This document shows, piece by piece, positions 16,980 through 26,808 of a DNA stretch of 45,242 nucleotides. Position 1 is the stretch's first letter, and each line of letters starts with the position of its first letter. The notes beneath the pieces were generated by a model, which had not been told where the DNA came from, did no database searches, and worked only from the letters and a program-made list of their open reading frames with translations. The translations under genes were made by a program, and so were the position numbers. The stretch comes from Calothrix sp. CSU_2_0 (GTDB lineage: Bacteria; Cyanobacteriota; Cyanobacteriia; Cyanobacteriales; Nostocaceae): positions 1 through 45,242 of the forward strand of contig JAAUPE010000049.1 of the NCBI GenBank assembly GCA_012034595.1, in the 5' to 3' direction.

Positions 16980-17330
16980 GACTACCTTCCTCCCTTGGTA
17001 TATGTACTTATATGCTCTTTCTCATTTTAGAAGATTCTTTGGCTGGTGGGTGTTTCAAGTGTTAGCGGTAATACGATTATCGCTAATTCTTTATAAGTTC
17101 AGTTAGCTTTGTCACAATTTTTACTATAAATGTTTTTATTAATACTGGTTTTAGCAAATATCATCTAGTTATTGTTTAAATATTTAGATGTTAAATTTAG
17201 CTAAAATGTGATTTTTTGGTAACGAAAGATGCTATTGATTTGTGTGAACAAATGCCGACAAGGGAAAATACATTATTGTAGATTTTAAGTGAGAAAAGTT
17301 TTATCTAATAATTTGAAATTAAAAAATGAA
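16980..17330. other. Divergent promoter region
   Basis: About 350 bp separate the PedR-like gene (minus) from the sugar-kinase gene (plus). It is very AT-rich from 17100 on. I see no repeat or clear operator; both promoters must lie here. Confidence 0.5.
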
Positions 17331-18308
17331 ATGAATAATCCTCGTGTTTTGTGTTTAGGTGAAGTTTTGTTTGATTGTTTAGCTGACCAATTGGGGCAAA
17401 AACTCGAAGAGGTTGAGTCTTGGACTCCTTATCCAGGTGGCGCACCAGCCAATGTTGCTTGTGCTTTGGTAAAGTTAGGAGTACCTGCGGGTTTTATTGG
17501 TTGTGTCGGTGAAGATGACCCTGGAAATTCACTGGTAAAGCTTTTAAATGATGTTGGAGTTGATACCACTGGAGTGCAGCGTCATGCAACTGCACCAACT
17601 CGACAGGTTTATGTAGTTAGAAGTTTAAATGGCGATCGCAGTTTTGCTGGTTTTGGTGAATATGAAACTAGTGAGTTTGCCGATACTTTTCTGGAAGCAA
17701 CAAAATTACCGCAATCCTTATTTGCTGCCGCAGATTTTCTGGTTTTGGGGACTTTAGAATTAGCTTATCCCCAGAGCGCTGCTGCTGTCCGTCATGCTTT
17801 AAATTTGGCAGAAAAATTCGATTTGAAGATTATTCTTGATGTCAACTGGAGACCAGTTTTTTGGCAAAATCCCGATTCTGCACCGGGAATTATTAAGGAA
17901 ATCTTCAAGCAAGTTGATTTTGTCAAGCTTGCGAAGGAGGAGGCTGAATGGTTATTTGGTACTAGCGATGCGGGGGCAATTAAATACCGTCTCGATTCGG
18001 TTGAGGGTGTTTTAGTTACCGACGGGGAAAATGGTTGTAGCTATTGTTTGGATGAGAACGAGGGTAAGTTACCAGCTTTTTCTGTGGCTGTGGTGGATAC
18101 GACTGGTGCGGGGGATAGCTTTTTAGCAGGGTTTATTGCTCAGGTTTTGAAAAGAGGAACTCAAAGTTTGAGCGATAAGGAAACAGCCAAACAAATTGTG
18201 GCTTATGCTAGTGCTGTGGGAGCTTTAACCACATTAAAACCCGGTGCGATCGCATCTCAACCGACTCCAGCAGAGGTTGAATCATTCCTTGGTGAATATG
18301 AAATGTGA
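17331..18308 (+). CDS. PfkB-family carbohydrate kinase (fructokinase-like)
   Basis: About 325-residue ribokinase/PfkB-fold sugar kinase. The N-terminal signature GGAPANVACALVKLG and the C-terminal DTTGAGDSFLAGF (with catalytic Asp in GAGD) are intact. LGEVLFDCLAD near the start resembles fructokinases, so phosphorylation of fructose is the likeliest reaction, but sugar specificity is inferred. The ATG at 17331 was preferred; an in-frame GTG at 17289 would add 14 residues, and neither has a strong ribosome-binding site. It converges with gluconokinase, and two stem-loop repeats lie between the stops. Confidence 0.88.
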   Translation: MNNPRVLCLGEVLFDCLADQLGQKLEEVESWTPYPGGAPANVACALVKLGVPAGFIGCVGEDDPGNSLVKLLNDVGVDTTGVQRHATAPTRQVYVVRSLNGDRSFAGFGEYETSEFADTFLEATKLPQSLFAAADFLVLGTLELAYPQSAAAVRHALNLAEKFDLKIILDVNWRPVFWQNPDSAPGIIKEIFKQVDFVKLAKEEAEWLFGTSDAGAIKYRLDSVEGVLVTDGENGCSYCLDENEGKLPAFSVAVVDTTGAGDSFLAGFIAQVLKRGTQSLSDKETAKQIVAYASAVGALTTLKPGAIASQPTPAEVESFLGEYEM

Positions 18309-18317
18309 ATACAATTA

Positions 18318-18371
18318 GGGCAAACAACCGTTTGGCTTAATAAAGAAGGGCAAACAACCGTTTGCCCCTAC
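18318..18371. repeat. Two GTAGGGG stem-loop repeats in tandem
   Basis: A degenerate copy (18318-18336) followed by a full copy (18348-18371) of GGGCAAACAACCGTTTGCCC. They lie between two convergent genes, so a bidirectional terminator role is plausible. Confidence 0.8.
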
Positions 18372-18395
18372 GGTATTTTCGACGGCAAACTGTAT

Positions 18396-18905
18396 TTAAA
18401 TAAATCGATTGAAAACTGTTATATCTTTGAATTGCTGTAATATTTGTTCTAAGATTTCTGTTGTTGAACCCGAAATATCAACTTTAATCGCATCAATAGG
18501 TTCTTCAATTACATCAAATTGACTTTGCAGAAGCTTCTCCGACATAAAATGATTTTTTCTTTGGGAAAGACGTTGTGAGATGACATCAAAGTTTCCTTGC
18601 AAATAAACAAGTTTAACTAATTCTCTATCTACTAATAAATATTCGCGATATTTAGCTTTTAGTGCGGAACAAGCAAGAACAACGTTTTGTTTTTTTTGCA
18701 ACCATTCTCTAATTGCTATTTCCAAAGTCGCTAACCAAGGTATTCTATCCGCATCTGTTAAAGGAATACCTTGACGCATTTTATTAATATTACTGGATGG
18801 ATGAAAACTATCAGCATCTTGAAAATCCCAATTGAGAGATTTTGCAAGTAGTTCACCGATGGTAGTTTTACCCGAACCCGAAACACCCAAAACAATAATT
18901 ATCAT
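18396..18905 (-). CDS. gntK: Gluconokinase
   Basis: 169-residue P-loop gluconokinase that phosphorylates gluconate to 6-phosphogluconate, feeding the oxidative pentose phosphate pathway. The Walker A motif GVSGSGKTT is at residues 7-15. The family blocks FQDADSFHP, MRQGIPLTDADRIPWL and ACSALKAKYREYLL are all present. Length is normal for GntK. The start sits one base after the stop of the upstream acetoacetate-decarboxylase-like gene, so the two are very likely one operon. Confidence 0.95.
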   Translation of the reverse strand: MIIIVLGVSGSGKTTIGELLAKSLNWDFQDADSFHPSSNINKMRQGIPLTDADRIPWLATLEIAIREWLQKKQNVVLACSALKAKYREYLLVDRELVKLVYLQGNFDVISQRLSQRKNHFMSEKLLQSQFDVIEEPIDAIKVDISGSTTEILEQILQQFKDITVFNRFI

Positions 18906-18906
18906 T

Positions 18907-19530
18907 TTATATCACAACAGGAGCATCAACTTTTAAACTCATTTCATCACATCTAATTGTCAACAACGGATTTTGTAAATTTAAATCAGAAAAATGACTT
19001 TCCTGGGGTACTTCTAATCGAGAATTAATCAAACCAAATTTAAATTCAAATTCAAACGGAAAAGATAATATATTCCCATTCTTTCTACTAAGACTCGACC
19101 AAGCCAACCACTGCCGCCAAGCAAATAAACTTTGTTTATTATAATCAAGACGACACAAGAGATTATTTCCTTGTTTGACAACAACCCGCTTATCAATTTG
19201 CCAATCGAAATCAGCCAATTCTTTGGGTAATCCCCAAATTTCCCTGCCACCAGCTACAGAGTCAAGATTATCAACATAAATATGAGAAACCCAACCGCTT
19301 ATTTTACCGCGATAACTCACTAATGCAGGTATAATAATTAACTCACTATATGCCAAAACAGAATTAGATATATATTTTGACAAATACAAACCACCAATGG
19401 TTTTTCCTGGAAAGACTGAAATAATTTTCAACTCAGAAGGAATTAAATGACGAATGCGATCGATATCAACTAAATGCAGGGTTTGTACGGCATAACCTTC
19501 TAAATACCAAGGTGTTGGGGGATATGGCAT
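18907..19530 (-). CDS. Acetoacetate decarboxylase-like family protein
   Basis: 207-residue protein of the acetoacetate decarboxylase (ADC) beta-cone fold. The N-terminal PPTPWYLEGYAVQTLHLVDI and the central REIWGLPKELADFDW block (equivalent to the family's G-R-E-x-x-G-x-P-K) are clear. The lysine in LPKE aligns with the region of the ADC active-site lysine, but many relatives are not decarboxylases. Cyanobacterial members are uncharacterised. It is the first gene of a tight pair with gntK, whose start is one base away; a shared metabolic role is not obvious. Confidence 0.82.
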   Translation of the reverse strand: MPYPPTPWYLEGYAVQTLHLVDIDRIRHLIPSELKIISVFPGKTIGGLYLSKYISNSVLAYSELIIIPALVSYRGKISGWVSHIYVDNLDSVAGGREIWGLPKELADFDWQIDKRVVVKQGNNLLCRLDYNKQSLFAWRQWLAWSSLSRKNGNILSFPFEFEFKFGLINSRLEVPQESHFSDLNLQNPLLTIRCDEMSLKVDAPVVI

Positions 19531-19993
19531 ATATATATCCTGTTATGAACTTGTACTGCGGAGTCCTGTTGTAATTGATTCTTTTTATCATTCTAACTTG
19601 GTAAATTATCGCAAATTTTGAGAATACTGACAGATTAGTGGTATCAGTAGCGTAGATTATCTTTAGAGCGAGGCGATCGCAATTTTCAGAATTAACTTAA
19701 TCTCCAGGTTCATTTTGCAAAATGTTTAGTTTTCGACAATTTATCGACAGATTCAGGCAAAATTTTACAATTGTTAAGTAATGAATCTACCCACAGCATC
19801 TTCACTTGTTAGAGTCTCTAAAGTCTTACCGCAATGTGTAACACCTCTGTACAGTTAGTCGATTTCAAAGCCATCTGTAAAGCTTTTTTAATTCCTCTTA
19901 GAGAACTCCTAAATTCTCATGTATTTACTTTTTCATCGGTGGATGTAGTGGTACGAGCCGAAAATTTGATATTAACAAGCATGGAGAATTGCA
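19531..19993. other. Intergenic region between divergent genes
   Basis: About 460 bp between the ADC-like gene (minus) and the acyltransferase (plus). One HIP1 site lies near 19673. Otherwise I see no repeat, RNA or operator. The TTG start at 19994 has GGAG upstream. Confidence 0.5.
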
Positions 19994-21414
19994 TTGGCTG
20001 AAAAAATTCGTCACGCTCAACCACCACTTAAATTTATTCCCCCCCGCTTCAATCCGGTTTTTCTAAAGTTAGCCCAGTGGTGTTTACCTATTTTACTTCG
20101 CTTTCGACTAAGACCTTGGTTGCCAGCAGGTATTGTCCGTGTGGAAACAAAAAACGCTGAAACCTTAACGAAAATGTACCAGCAATTCCAAGCGGATAAA
20201 ATTCGTTTCTTAATCGCATTTCGTCATCCAGAAGTAGATGACCCATTATCGGTATTTTACCTACTTTCTCGCGCCATACCTAAAACCGCTCGTGCTAAAG
20301 GAATCGACCTCAAATATCCGATTCATAGCTATTTTATCTACGATCGCGGCATGACAATTTGGGCTGGTGATTGGTTGGGGTGGTTGTTTTCCCGTTTGGG
20401 TGGGTTTCCGATTCGTCGTGGCAAAAGAATCGACAAACGGGGTTTACAAACCGCACGGGAAATGATGCTGAATGGAAAAATGCCTGTTGCGATCGCTCCT
20501 GAAGGTGCAACTAATGGTCATAGTGGTACAGTTAGTCCATTAGAACCAGGTGTAGCTCAGTTAGCATTTTGGTGCGTGGAAGATTTGTATAAAGCTAACC
20601 GTACCCAAGAAGTATTTATTGTACCCGTAACGATTCAATATAGTTACCCAAAACCACCTTGGAAGAACATCGATCGGTTATTGGGTAAATTGGAAGCAGA
20701 TAGCGGTTTACCTGTAAAATCAAACCTAATTTTAGACTCAAAGTTAGAAGCGAAAGTCGAAATATACTATAGTCGCTTACTTTGTATTGCCGAAAATTTA
20801 CTTTCACAGATGGAAGAATTTTATCAACGCTTTTACCATCAAAAATTGGCAGAAATTAGCGTTGATGTATCTGTAACGAACGGAATCATCATTGCTCGGT
20901 TGCAGCGCTTGCAAGACATCGCATTACATGTTGCCGAACAATACTTTGGTGTGGAATCCCAAGGGACATTTATCGATCGATGTCGTCGTTTAGAAGAAGC
21001 TGGTTGGAGTTACATTTATCGCGAAGATTTACCCGATTTAGGTTTAGATAGCTTACCACCCTTTGCACGGGGACTTGCCGATTGGGTAGCATCGGAAGCC
21101 GACTTACGAATGCAACATATGCGCTTGGTTGAAAGTTTGTGGCAGTCACAGCCAACTATATCAAAGATAAACCCGTCGTCGAACGCTTGGCTGAAACCGC
21201 ATTATTATTTTTTGATGTCACCGCACGACTCCAAAATAATACCCTTCCCACTCGTCCTCGTCTGGGTTTGCGGCAATCTACAGTTACAGTCGGGGAACCA
21301 ATTTCTGTAACCCAACGTTGGTGCGAATACGAAAAAAATAAGCGATCGGCAAGACAAGCAGTAAATAACCTGACGGAAGATTTACATGGGACATTGCAAA
21401 AAATGGTTTCGTGA
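19994..21414 (+). CDS. PlsC-like acyltransferase (apparent frameshift)
   Basis: About 473 residues after repair of one frameshift. The first ~390 residues contain the PlsC (1-acylglycerol-3-phosphate acyltransferase) domain: H-x4-D in RHPEVDD, FPIRRGK and the AIAPEGATNGHSG motif (E-G-T-like). At 21139-21143 the frame breaks. Adding one G to TGTGGCAG restores a continuous reading as VESLWAVTANYIKDKPVVERL through to 21414. The TTG at 19994 is preceded by GGAG and is the only plausible start. It probably acylates a lipid in membrane synthesis; its substrate is not certain. Confidence 0.82.
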
Positions 21415-21612
21415 ATCCACCCTAGCTCGGGGCTATTTTGGCGTAAAAGTCTTCATCGGCACGGATGAAAGCAGGACGTTGCATTAAGTTGTTGATATAC
21501 GAGTATGAAAAGACTATTATTCTTAAGTAAGAATACTTTTTGCTTTCTTAGTACAACTAAGGATACTTTGCCAAGCAATGTATATAAAATTATCTAAGTA
21601 AGGAAGTTTTTT

Positions 21613-22704
21613 GTGGCTAATATCAAAGCTTTATCAGCAGTTTTCACAAGTGCGACATTGCTTTTGTTGAGTCTAGACAAGAAAGTGGATGCTGCAACAT
21701 TTAATCCTTCTCCTACATTTAAAAATGTTGCAAGCTACACTACTACTCTGACTACAACTAACGACATAGCTGATATTTACTTTCCCAACCCATCTAACCG
21801 AAAAACTGATAATTACTCATTCCCCGTTGCTTTGTTGTTGCAAGGCTTCAATGTAGATAAATCAGATTACTCTAATTTCGCTAGCATCGTAGCCAGCTAC
21901 GGATTTGTGGTAGTTGTACCCAATAGTCGAAGGACTTTACCACAGCCACTACAACCATTATTTGGCGATAAAGGGTTGTTTACTCAAACATCGCTTCTTA
22001 ACGATGTTTTAGCACAAATAAAGATAGAAAACTCAAATCCAGTTTCACCTATTGCTGGCATTGTCAATACAGAAAAACTAGGCTTGCTTGGTCATTCCGC
22101 AGGAGGTGCTGTTGGGCTATCTGCTATTGCAAATATCTGTCTTCCTTTTATATGTGAAGATTCATTTAATAGACCAAAAGAACTTGTAGCAGGTGCGTTT
22201 TTTGGTGCAAATTTACGTAACCAAGTTACTCAAGAATTCATCCCCATCAAAAATTCTGGAATTCCTACTGCTTTGTTGCAAGGAAATCTTGATAGTATTG
22301 CTCTTCCTTTTAGGGCGGAAAGAACTTACGATAATATTCAAACCCCTCCCAAGGCGTTGGTTAGTATTTTGGGTGCGAACCATTATGGGATTACAAATAG
22401 TAATAATCCCCTTGGTCCCGTCCCTGATAGTAACACTCCCACCATTGCACAAGATATAGCAGTGGAAACTGTAGCCCGTTGGAGTGGACTGTTTTTACGT
22501 GCTAGTATTCTTAACGATCGCGAAGCTTTCAATTATGTGTATTCTACAGGTGATAATATTGACCCGAATGTAACTGTGATGAGTGTTGCAAAACCAATTC
22601 CAGAACCAGCAGCATTGACGGGTTTGCTAATGCTGGGTATTACTGGTGCAGTCACCTTGAAAATTAACAGATATAGTTTACAGCGCAGAAAAAGTTCGCA
22701 ATAG
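21613..22704 (+). CDS. Secreted alpha/beta hydrolase with PEP-CTERM signal
   Basis: 363-residue exported hydrolase. A signal peptide covers about residues 1-28 (TLLLLSLDKKVDAA). The domain is like polyester, chlorophyllase or dienelactone hydrolases: oxyanion region LLLQGFN, nucleophile S162 in GHSAGG, candidate Asp in LQGNLDS and His in GANHYG. The C-terminus has PEP at about 330-332, a hydrophobic helix (ALTGLLMLGITGAV) and a basic tail, the PEP-CTERM sorting signal processed by exosortase. The GTG start has AAGGAAG upstream. The substrate is unknown; an extracellular or sheath location is predicted. Confidence 0.88.
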   Translation: MANIKALSAVFTSATLLLLSLDKKVDAATFNPSPTFKNVASYTTTLTTTNDIADIYFPNPSNRKTDNYSFPVALLLQGFNVDKSDYSNFASIVASYGFVVVVPNSRRTLPQPLQPLFGDKGLFTQTSLLNDVLAQIKIENSNPVSPIAGIVNTEKLGLLGHSAGGAVGLSAIANICLPFICEDSFNRPKELVAGAFFGANLRNQVTQEFIPIKNSGIPTALLQGNLDSIALPFRAERTYDNIQTPPKALVSILGANHYGITNSNNPLGPVPDSNTPTIAQDIAVETVARWSGLFLRASILNDREAFNYVYSTGDNIDPNVTVMSVAKPIPEPAALTGLLMLGITGAVTLKINRYSLQRRKSSQ

Positions 22705-22889
22705 ATTAAGAGCATTTTTGCTTGGAATTTTATAATTGCTGAAAAATAAAGTTTTACTTTCACCATCAGCTACCCAATACATAGGCGATGGCGAAGGATA
22801 CATCAAAATAATTGTTTGGGTTTTTATTATCCCTATGGACAACCAAGGTTAGTTGAAATTCCTTAAGGTACTTTTGACAAATAGTATTA

Positions 22890-22917
22890 GTAGAGACGCT
22901 ACATCTAACGTCTCTAC
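22890..22917. repeat. GTAGAGACG hairpin repeat
   Basis: GTAGAGACG and CGTCTCTAC form a perfect 9-bp stem around a 10-base loop. It lies between the convergent PEP-CTERM hydrolase and glgB genes, so a terminator role is plausible. Related copies are at 25404-25426 and, degenerate, at 15645-15673. Confidence 0.75.
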
Positions 22918-22947
22918 GGAGGATTATTATTGAAAGATGGTCGAATA

Positions 22948-25239
22948 TTATCCTTGTTGCATCATCTGTGCCGTTTTATTTTTATCCACCTTCAAAATCA
23001 ACACACTTAACGGAGGCAGACACAAATCGAGAGAATACTGGTGATTGTGCATCGACCAATTATCAGTCCACTTACCACCCAAATTACCCATATTGCTACC
23101 ACCATACTTACGAGCATCGCTGTTAAATAACTCAGTATAAAAACCAGCTTCAGGAACGCCAATGCGGTAATGGGAATGGGGTTGAGGTGTAAAATTACAA
23201 ACTGCGATCGCAAAATCATTGCTGTCTTTATCACGACGAATAAACGAAGCCACACTATGACGATTATCGCTACAATCAATCCACTCAAAACCTTCTTCCG
23301 CAAAGTCTTGGCTATACAAACAAGGTTCAGTTTTATACAGTTGATTTAAATCGGCGAAAAATTGCTTTAACTGCTGATGGGGTTCATACTGCAACAAATT
23401 CCATTCTAAATCGCTCCAAGCATTCCACTCGCTCCACTGCCCAAATTCCATGCTCATAAACATGGTTTTCTTACCGGGATGGGCAAACATGTAGGTAAAC
23501 AAAGTTCGGACATTCGCAAATTTCTGCCATCTATCACCGGGCATCTTGCCAATAATATTGCTCTTCCCATGCACAACTTCATCGTGGGACAGAGCCAACA
23601 TAAAATTCTCGCTGTGGTGATACCACATGCTGAAAGTAATATTATTTTGATGGAATTGACGGAACCAAGGGTCCATGCTGAAGTAATCGAGCATGTCGTG
23701 CATCCAACCCATGTTCCACTTCAAATTAAAGCCAAGTCCACCAACGTATGTCGGCCAGGATACCATAGGCCAAGAAGTCGATTCCTCAGCTACAGAAATT
23801 ACACCTGGGAAATAGCTAAAAATTAAGTGATTCGTCTGCCGCAAGAAATCAGCCGCTTCGATGTTTTCCCTACCACCATACTGATTCGTCACCCATTCCC
23901 CTTCTTTACGGCAATAATCCAGGTATAGCATCGAGGCAACCGCATCAACCCGGATTCCGTCAATGTGGTATTTATCGAACCAAAATAGGGCATTTGCGAC
24001 CAAAAAATTCCGTACTTCATTGCGGGAATAATTAAATACTAACGTTCCCCATTCCTTATGTTCACCTTTGCGGGGGTCAGCGTGTTCGTAAAGGTGTGTA
24101 CCGTCGAAAAATGCTAAACCATGTCCATCTTTAGGAAAGTGTCCGGGAACCCAATCAACAAGCACAGCAATGCCATTTTGGTGACATTGGTCGATAAAGT
24201 ACATAAAATCTTCAGGAGTCCCAAAACGCGATGTCGGTGCGTAATACCCAGTAACTTGATACCCCCAAGAACCATCAAATGGGTGTTCAGCGATGGGTAG
24301 GAGTTCGATGTGGGTGTATCCCAACTCTTTGACGTAGGGAATGAGGCGATCGCTCAATTCCCGGTATGTGAGAAAGCGCGAACCTGGGTTAAGTTCGGAA
24401 ACGGGGACAACAGGTGCAAATGTACCATCTGCATGTTTACCGGGTTCGGAACTAGCAGCGTGCAACCACGAACCTACATGCACCTCGTAGACGGAAATTG
24501 GTTGATTCAGGGGTTCGGTGTGACGGCGTTTTTCCATCCACTCATCATCATTCCAGTGGTAGGAATTGAGGTCAGTAACAATGGAAGCTGTTTTGGGACG
24601 AGGTTCTTGTTGGAAACCGTAGGGGTCTGATTTTTCGTAGATATGCCCATCAATATTTTTGATTTCGTATTTATAGTGTTCCCCTGCTTTGATTTCGGGG
24701 ATAAATAATTCCCAAACACCAGTTTGTCCTTTTCGCATTTGGTGCTTGCGTCCGTCCCAATTATTAAAATCGCCAAGTAAGGAGACATTGCGAGCATTAG
24801 GTGCCCAGACAGCAAAATAAACCCCTTTCACCCCATCTATTTCGGTGGGATGTGCCCCTAATTTTTCGTAAATCCGGTGGTGATTCCCTTCCGCGAATAA
24901 ATGCAAATCAAAGTCTGTAATTCCAGGAGAACGGAAAGCATAAGGGTCATAGGTAACAAGTTCGCGATCGCCTTCTTTAATCCGTAGCTGGTAGTTATTT
25001 AGTTCTTTGGCTTCAATCGTACATTCAAAAAAGTGGGGATGATGCACACTTTCCATCGGGTATTCTTTGCGCTCTTCGGGGATAACTACCCATACCTCAC
25101 TTGCATTTGGTAGATAGGCTCTCACAGCCCAGACACTTTTTCCATTTTGTTCGATAAGATGAGAACCGAGTACCTCAAAAGGGTCTTGATGTTGGTTCCA
25201 GATGATGCGGTTAACCTGTTCGGGAGGGAGAGTAGTCAT
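22948..25239 (-). CDS. glgB: 1,4-alpha-glucan branching enzyme GlgB
   Basis: 763-residue GH13 branching enzyme that adds alpha-1,6 branches to glycogen. Two N-terminal carbohydrate-binding domains (CBM48 type, including [17 protein letters not shown]) precede the catalytic barrel. Catalytic residues are visible in [14 protein letters not shown] (nucleophile Asp), [10 protein letters not shown] (acid/base Glu) and [10 protein letters not shown] (transition-state Asp). The C-terminal all-beta domain is complete. The ATG at 25239 ([12 protein letters not shown]) fits the usual start of cyanobacterial GlgB; a TTG at 25263 is less likely. It is a single gene, with no other glycogen genes in the window. 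Confidence 0.97.
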   Translation of the reverse strand: MTTLPPEQVNRIIWNQHQDPFEVLGSHLIEQNGKSVWAVRAYLPNASEVWVVIPEERKEYPMESVHHPHFFECTIEAKELNNYQLRIKEGDRELVTYDPYAFRSPGITDFDLHLFAEGNHHRIYEKLGAHPTEIDGVKGVYFAVWAPNARNVSLLGDFNNWDGRKHQMRKGQTGVWELFIPEIKAGEHYKYEIKNIDGHIYEKSDPYGFQQEPRPKTASIVTDLNSYHWNDDEWMEKRRHTEPLNQPISVYEVHVGSWLHAASSEPGKHADGTFAPVVPVSELNPGSRFLTYRELSDRLIPYVKELGYTHIELLPIAEHPFDGSWGYQVTGYYAPTSRFGTPEDFMYFIDQCHQNGIAVLVDWVPGHFPKDGHGLAFFDGTHLYEHADPRKGEHKEWGTLVFNYSRNEVRNFLVANALFWFDKYHIDGIRVDAVASMLYLDYCRKEGEWVTNQYGGRENIEAADFLRQTNHLIFSYFPGVISVAEESTSWPMVSWPTYVGGLGFNLKWNMGWMHDMLDYFSMDPWFRQFHQNNITFSMWYHHSENFMLALSHDEVVHGKSNIIGKMPGDRWQKFANVRTLFTYMFAHPGKKTMFMSMEFGQWSEWNAWSDLEWNLLQYEPHQQLKQFFADLNQLYKTEPCLYSQDFAEEGFEWIDCSDNRHSVASFIRRDKDSNDFAIAVCNFTPQPHSHYRIGVPEAGFYTELFNSDARKYGGSNMGNLGGKWTDNWSMHNHQYSLDLCLPPLSVLILKVDKNKTAQMMQQG

Positions 25240-25403
25240 AGACGTGAAGCTACCTACGTGCAACTGTAAAGGGCTAAGTGAATTTTCTTTTTTTATCTCT
25301 GTCTATATATATTCTTTACATTTATTTGCGAATTTGTCGCCTAATTGGTTAGAAAAATAGGGAATGGGGCATCATTGGACATGGGGAATAAATAATGTAT
25401 GGT

Positions 25404-25426
25404 AGAGACGACCCGATGGGTCGTCT
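25404..25426. repeat. GTAGAGACGACCC hairpin
   Basis: AGACGACCC and GGGTCGTCT pair around a GAT loop, with a leading GT. It lies just downstream of the small secreted protein gene on the minus strand and probably ends its transcript. Confidence 0.65.
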
Positions 25427-25459
25427 AAATCTAAAATACATGTGCCCATTGCCCAAAAT

Positions 25460-25810
25460 TCAAAAATTCAAGAATGGGAAAAATTGCAGTAATGCTTTCC
25501 GCAGTCGCAACAGGAAAATTTGGTCGCGGATTGCTGGATCGAGCTTGGGAGGGGGAGCTACTCGCAGTTGGGCTTGGAGTTCGATGTACTCTGCGGCTGT
25601 AAGTGGTTTGCCATCAATCGGCGATCGCGCTGCTGTAATTATTTCTGTCCGCAAGATTTCTTCGGGGATATCTTCTGCTGGTGGTAAGGATAATGCTGGC
25701 TTAAAGCCACTGCTCCCTGTTGCGATCGCAATACTGGTTATAATTGCGATCGCCGTAAGGCGGGTACTTTGTACCATCGCGATCGACGCAATTGGTTTTT
25801 TAATTTTCAC
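25460..25810 (-). CDS. Small secreted conserved cyanobacterial protein
   Basis: 116-residue protein with a basic N-terminus and a hydrophobic segment (about residues 17-40) ending in PALSLPPA, consistent with a cleaved signal peptide. The mature part contains ARSPIDGKPLTAAEYIELQA and ends DQIFLLRLRKALLQFFPFLNF. I recognise this layout as a conserved hypothetical of cyanobacteria with no known function. A periplasmic or thylakoid-lumen location is predicted. Several HIP1 sites fall within the signal-peptide codons. Confidence 0.75.
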   Translation of the reverse strand: MKIKKPIASIAMVQSTRLTAIAIITSIAIATGSSGFKPALSLPPAEDIPEEILRTEIITAARSPIDGKPLTAAEYIELQAQLRVAPPPKLDPAIRDQIFLLRLRKALLQFFPFLNF

Positions 25811-26140
25811 TTTCCTAAACTCGTTTAATTAATTTTAATAATCAATCAACCAGTTTCCAATATCAATAATTCATCGATAGACAAAATCAAAAAATAAAGA
25901 CCTGGCAAAAGAGCGATCGTTGCCAAGTCAATATTTTTATATTTAGGGATGGACTACAGAAAAATGCTCAAAAGCATCTATCAGTGCAATTTTTAGACAA
26001 ATTGACACTCTCAAAACTCAAATATTTATCCCGCTAACTACATTAAAACCATTAGTGGGTAATGGTGTAGGGCTAATTTGATGACTAACTGAATATCAGT
26101 AAGCATCAAAAAAGCACCAAAATAAATCCCAAAACTCAAC
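25811..26140. other. Intergenic region
   Basis: About 330 bp between two minus-strand genes, AT-rich. I see no repeat, palindrome or RNA structure worth naming; the promoter of the 116-residue protein gene must lie here. Confidence 0.4.
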
Positions 26141-26347
26141 TTAAGGAGATTTTGTCGCCTTAGGAGTAGCAGTACCAGCAGGGGTTGTAGCGGTACCACC
26201 AGCAGGGGGTGTAGCTGCGCCGGTGTCTGCTGGTTCACCTGTTGGAGATGCAGTGCTACCACCTGTAGGGGTTTCACCACCCTCACAAGCTCCAAGAACT
26301 GTAGCTAGACCTAATACAAGAGCAATACCAAAGATTTTAATTTTCAT
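26141..26347 (-). CDS. Small Thr/Pro/Ala-rich lipoprotein
   Basis: 68-residue lipoprotein. Basic start MKIKI, hydrophobic core and lipobox LGAC place the lipidated cysteine at residue 21. The mature 48 residues are low complexity (Thr, Pro, Ala, Gly), like a flexible stalk, with no fold expected. The ATG at 26347 is preferred over an upstream one at 26395 because AGAGGAG lies just before it and it begins a proper signal sequence. Function unknown; a cell-envelope tether is only a guess. Confidence 0.75.
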   Translation of the reverse strand: MKIKIFGIALVLGLATVLGACEGGETPTGGSTASPTGEPADTGAATPPAGGTATTPAGTATPKATKSP

Positions 26348-26808
26348 AACTCCTCTTTCACCAAATGCGGCACTAATAATTTTAAGCCTGAACAATAAGA
26401 TACCGCATTTGTTGTTTTTTTTAAATTTTTTTATATGACAGATTTAAATCTATCACTCTGTGTTTCTCTAATTCTTCGCAAAATGACGATTAAATAAAAT
26501 AGCAAACTCTTGCAGTTTGAGGTATGCATCCAGGTTGCCTCAATCACAATTTTCAGAAATTGCTACAGATTATCCTGTAATCTTGGCGACACTCTGTTGC
26601 AACGCTTATACTCAATCATGCTATTAGTTTAGTCACTAATCGCACCAAAATACGAAATATTCGGATATCTGACTCCCATCTTGGTTATTAGTCTTGATGA
26701 TTTATTCTTGTTTGACCGATAAAGTATACTTTATCCTTAGCAAAGACTAATACTTGACTTACAATACTGTATTTCCAATCTCAATCAAATTTACTCTCAA
26801 CCAAAACT
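26348..26808. other. Divergent intergenic region upstream of the division genes
   Basis: About 460 bp separating the lipoprotein gene (minus) from the FtsL-like/FtsI genes (plus). The main content is the perfect 18-bp palindrome at 26718-26735. A weak hairpin CAAACT/AGTTTG is at 26503-26519. Confidence 0.55.
26718..26735. promoter_or_regulatory. 18-bp perfect palindrome, operator-like
   Basis: GATAAAGTATACTTTATC reads the same on both strands. It ends 73 bp before the FtsL-like start codon. The size and two-fold symmetry suit binding by a dimeric transcription factor; it is too short of GC and T-tract to be a terminator. No known regulator motif is assigned. Confidence 0.45.
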
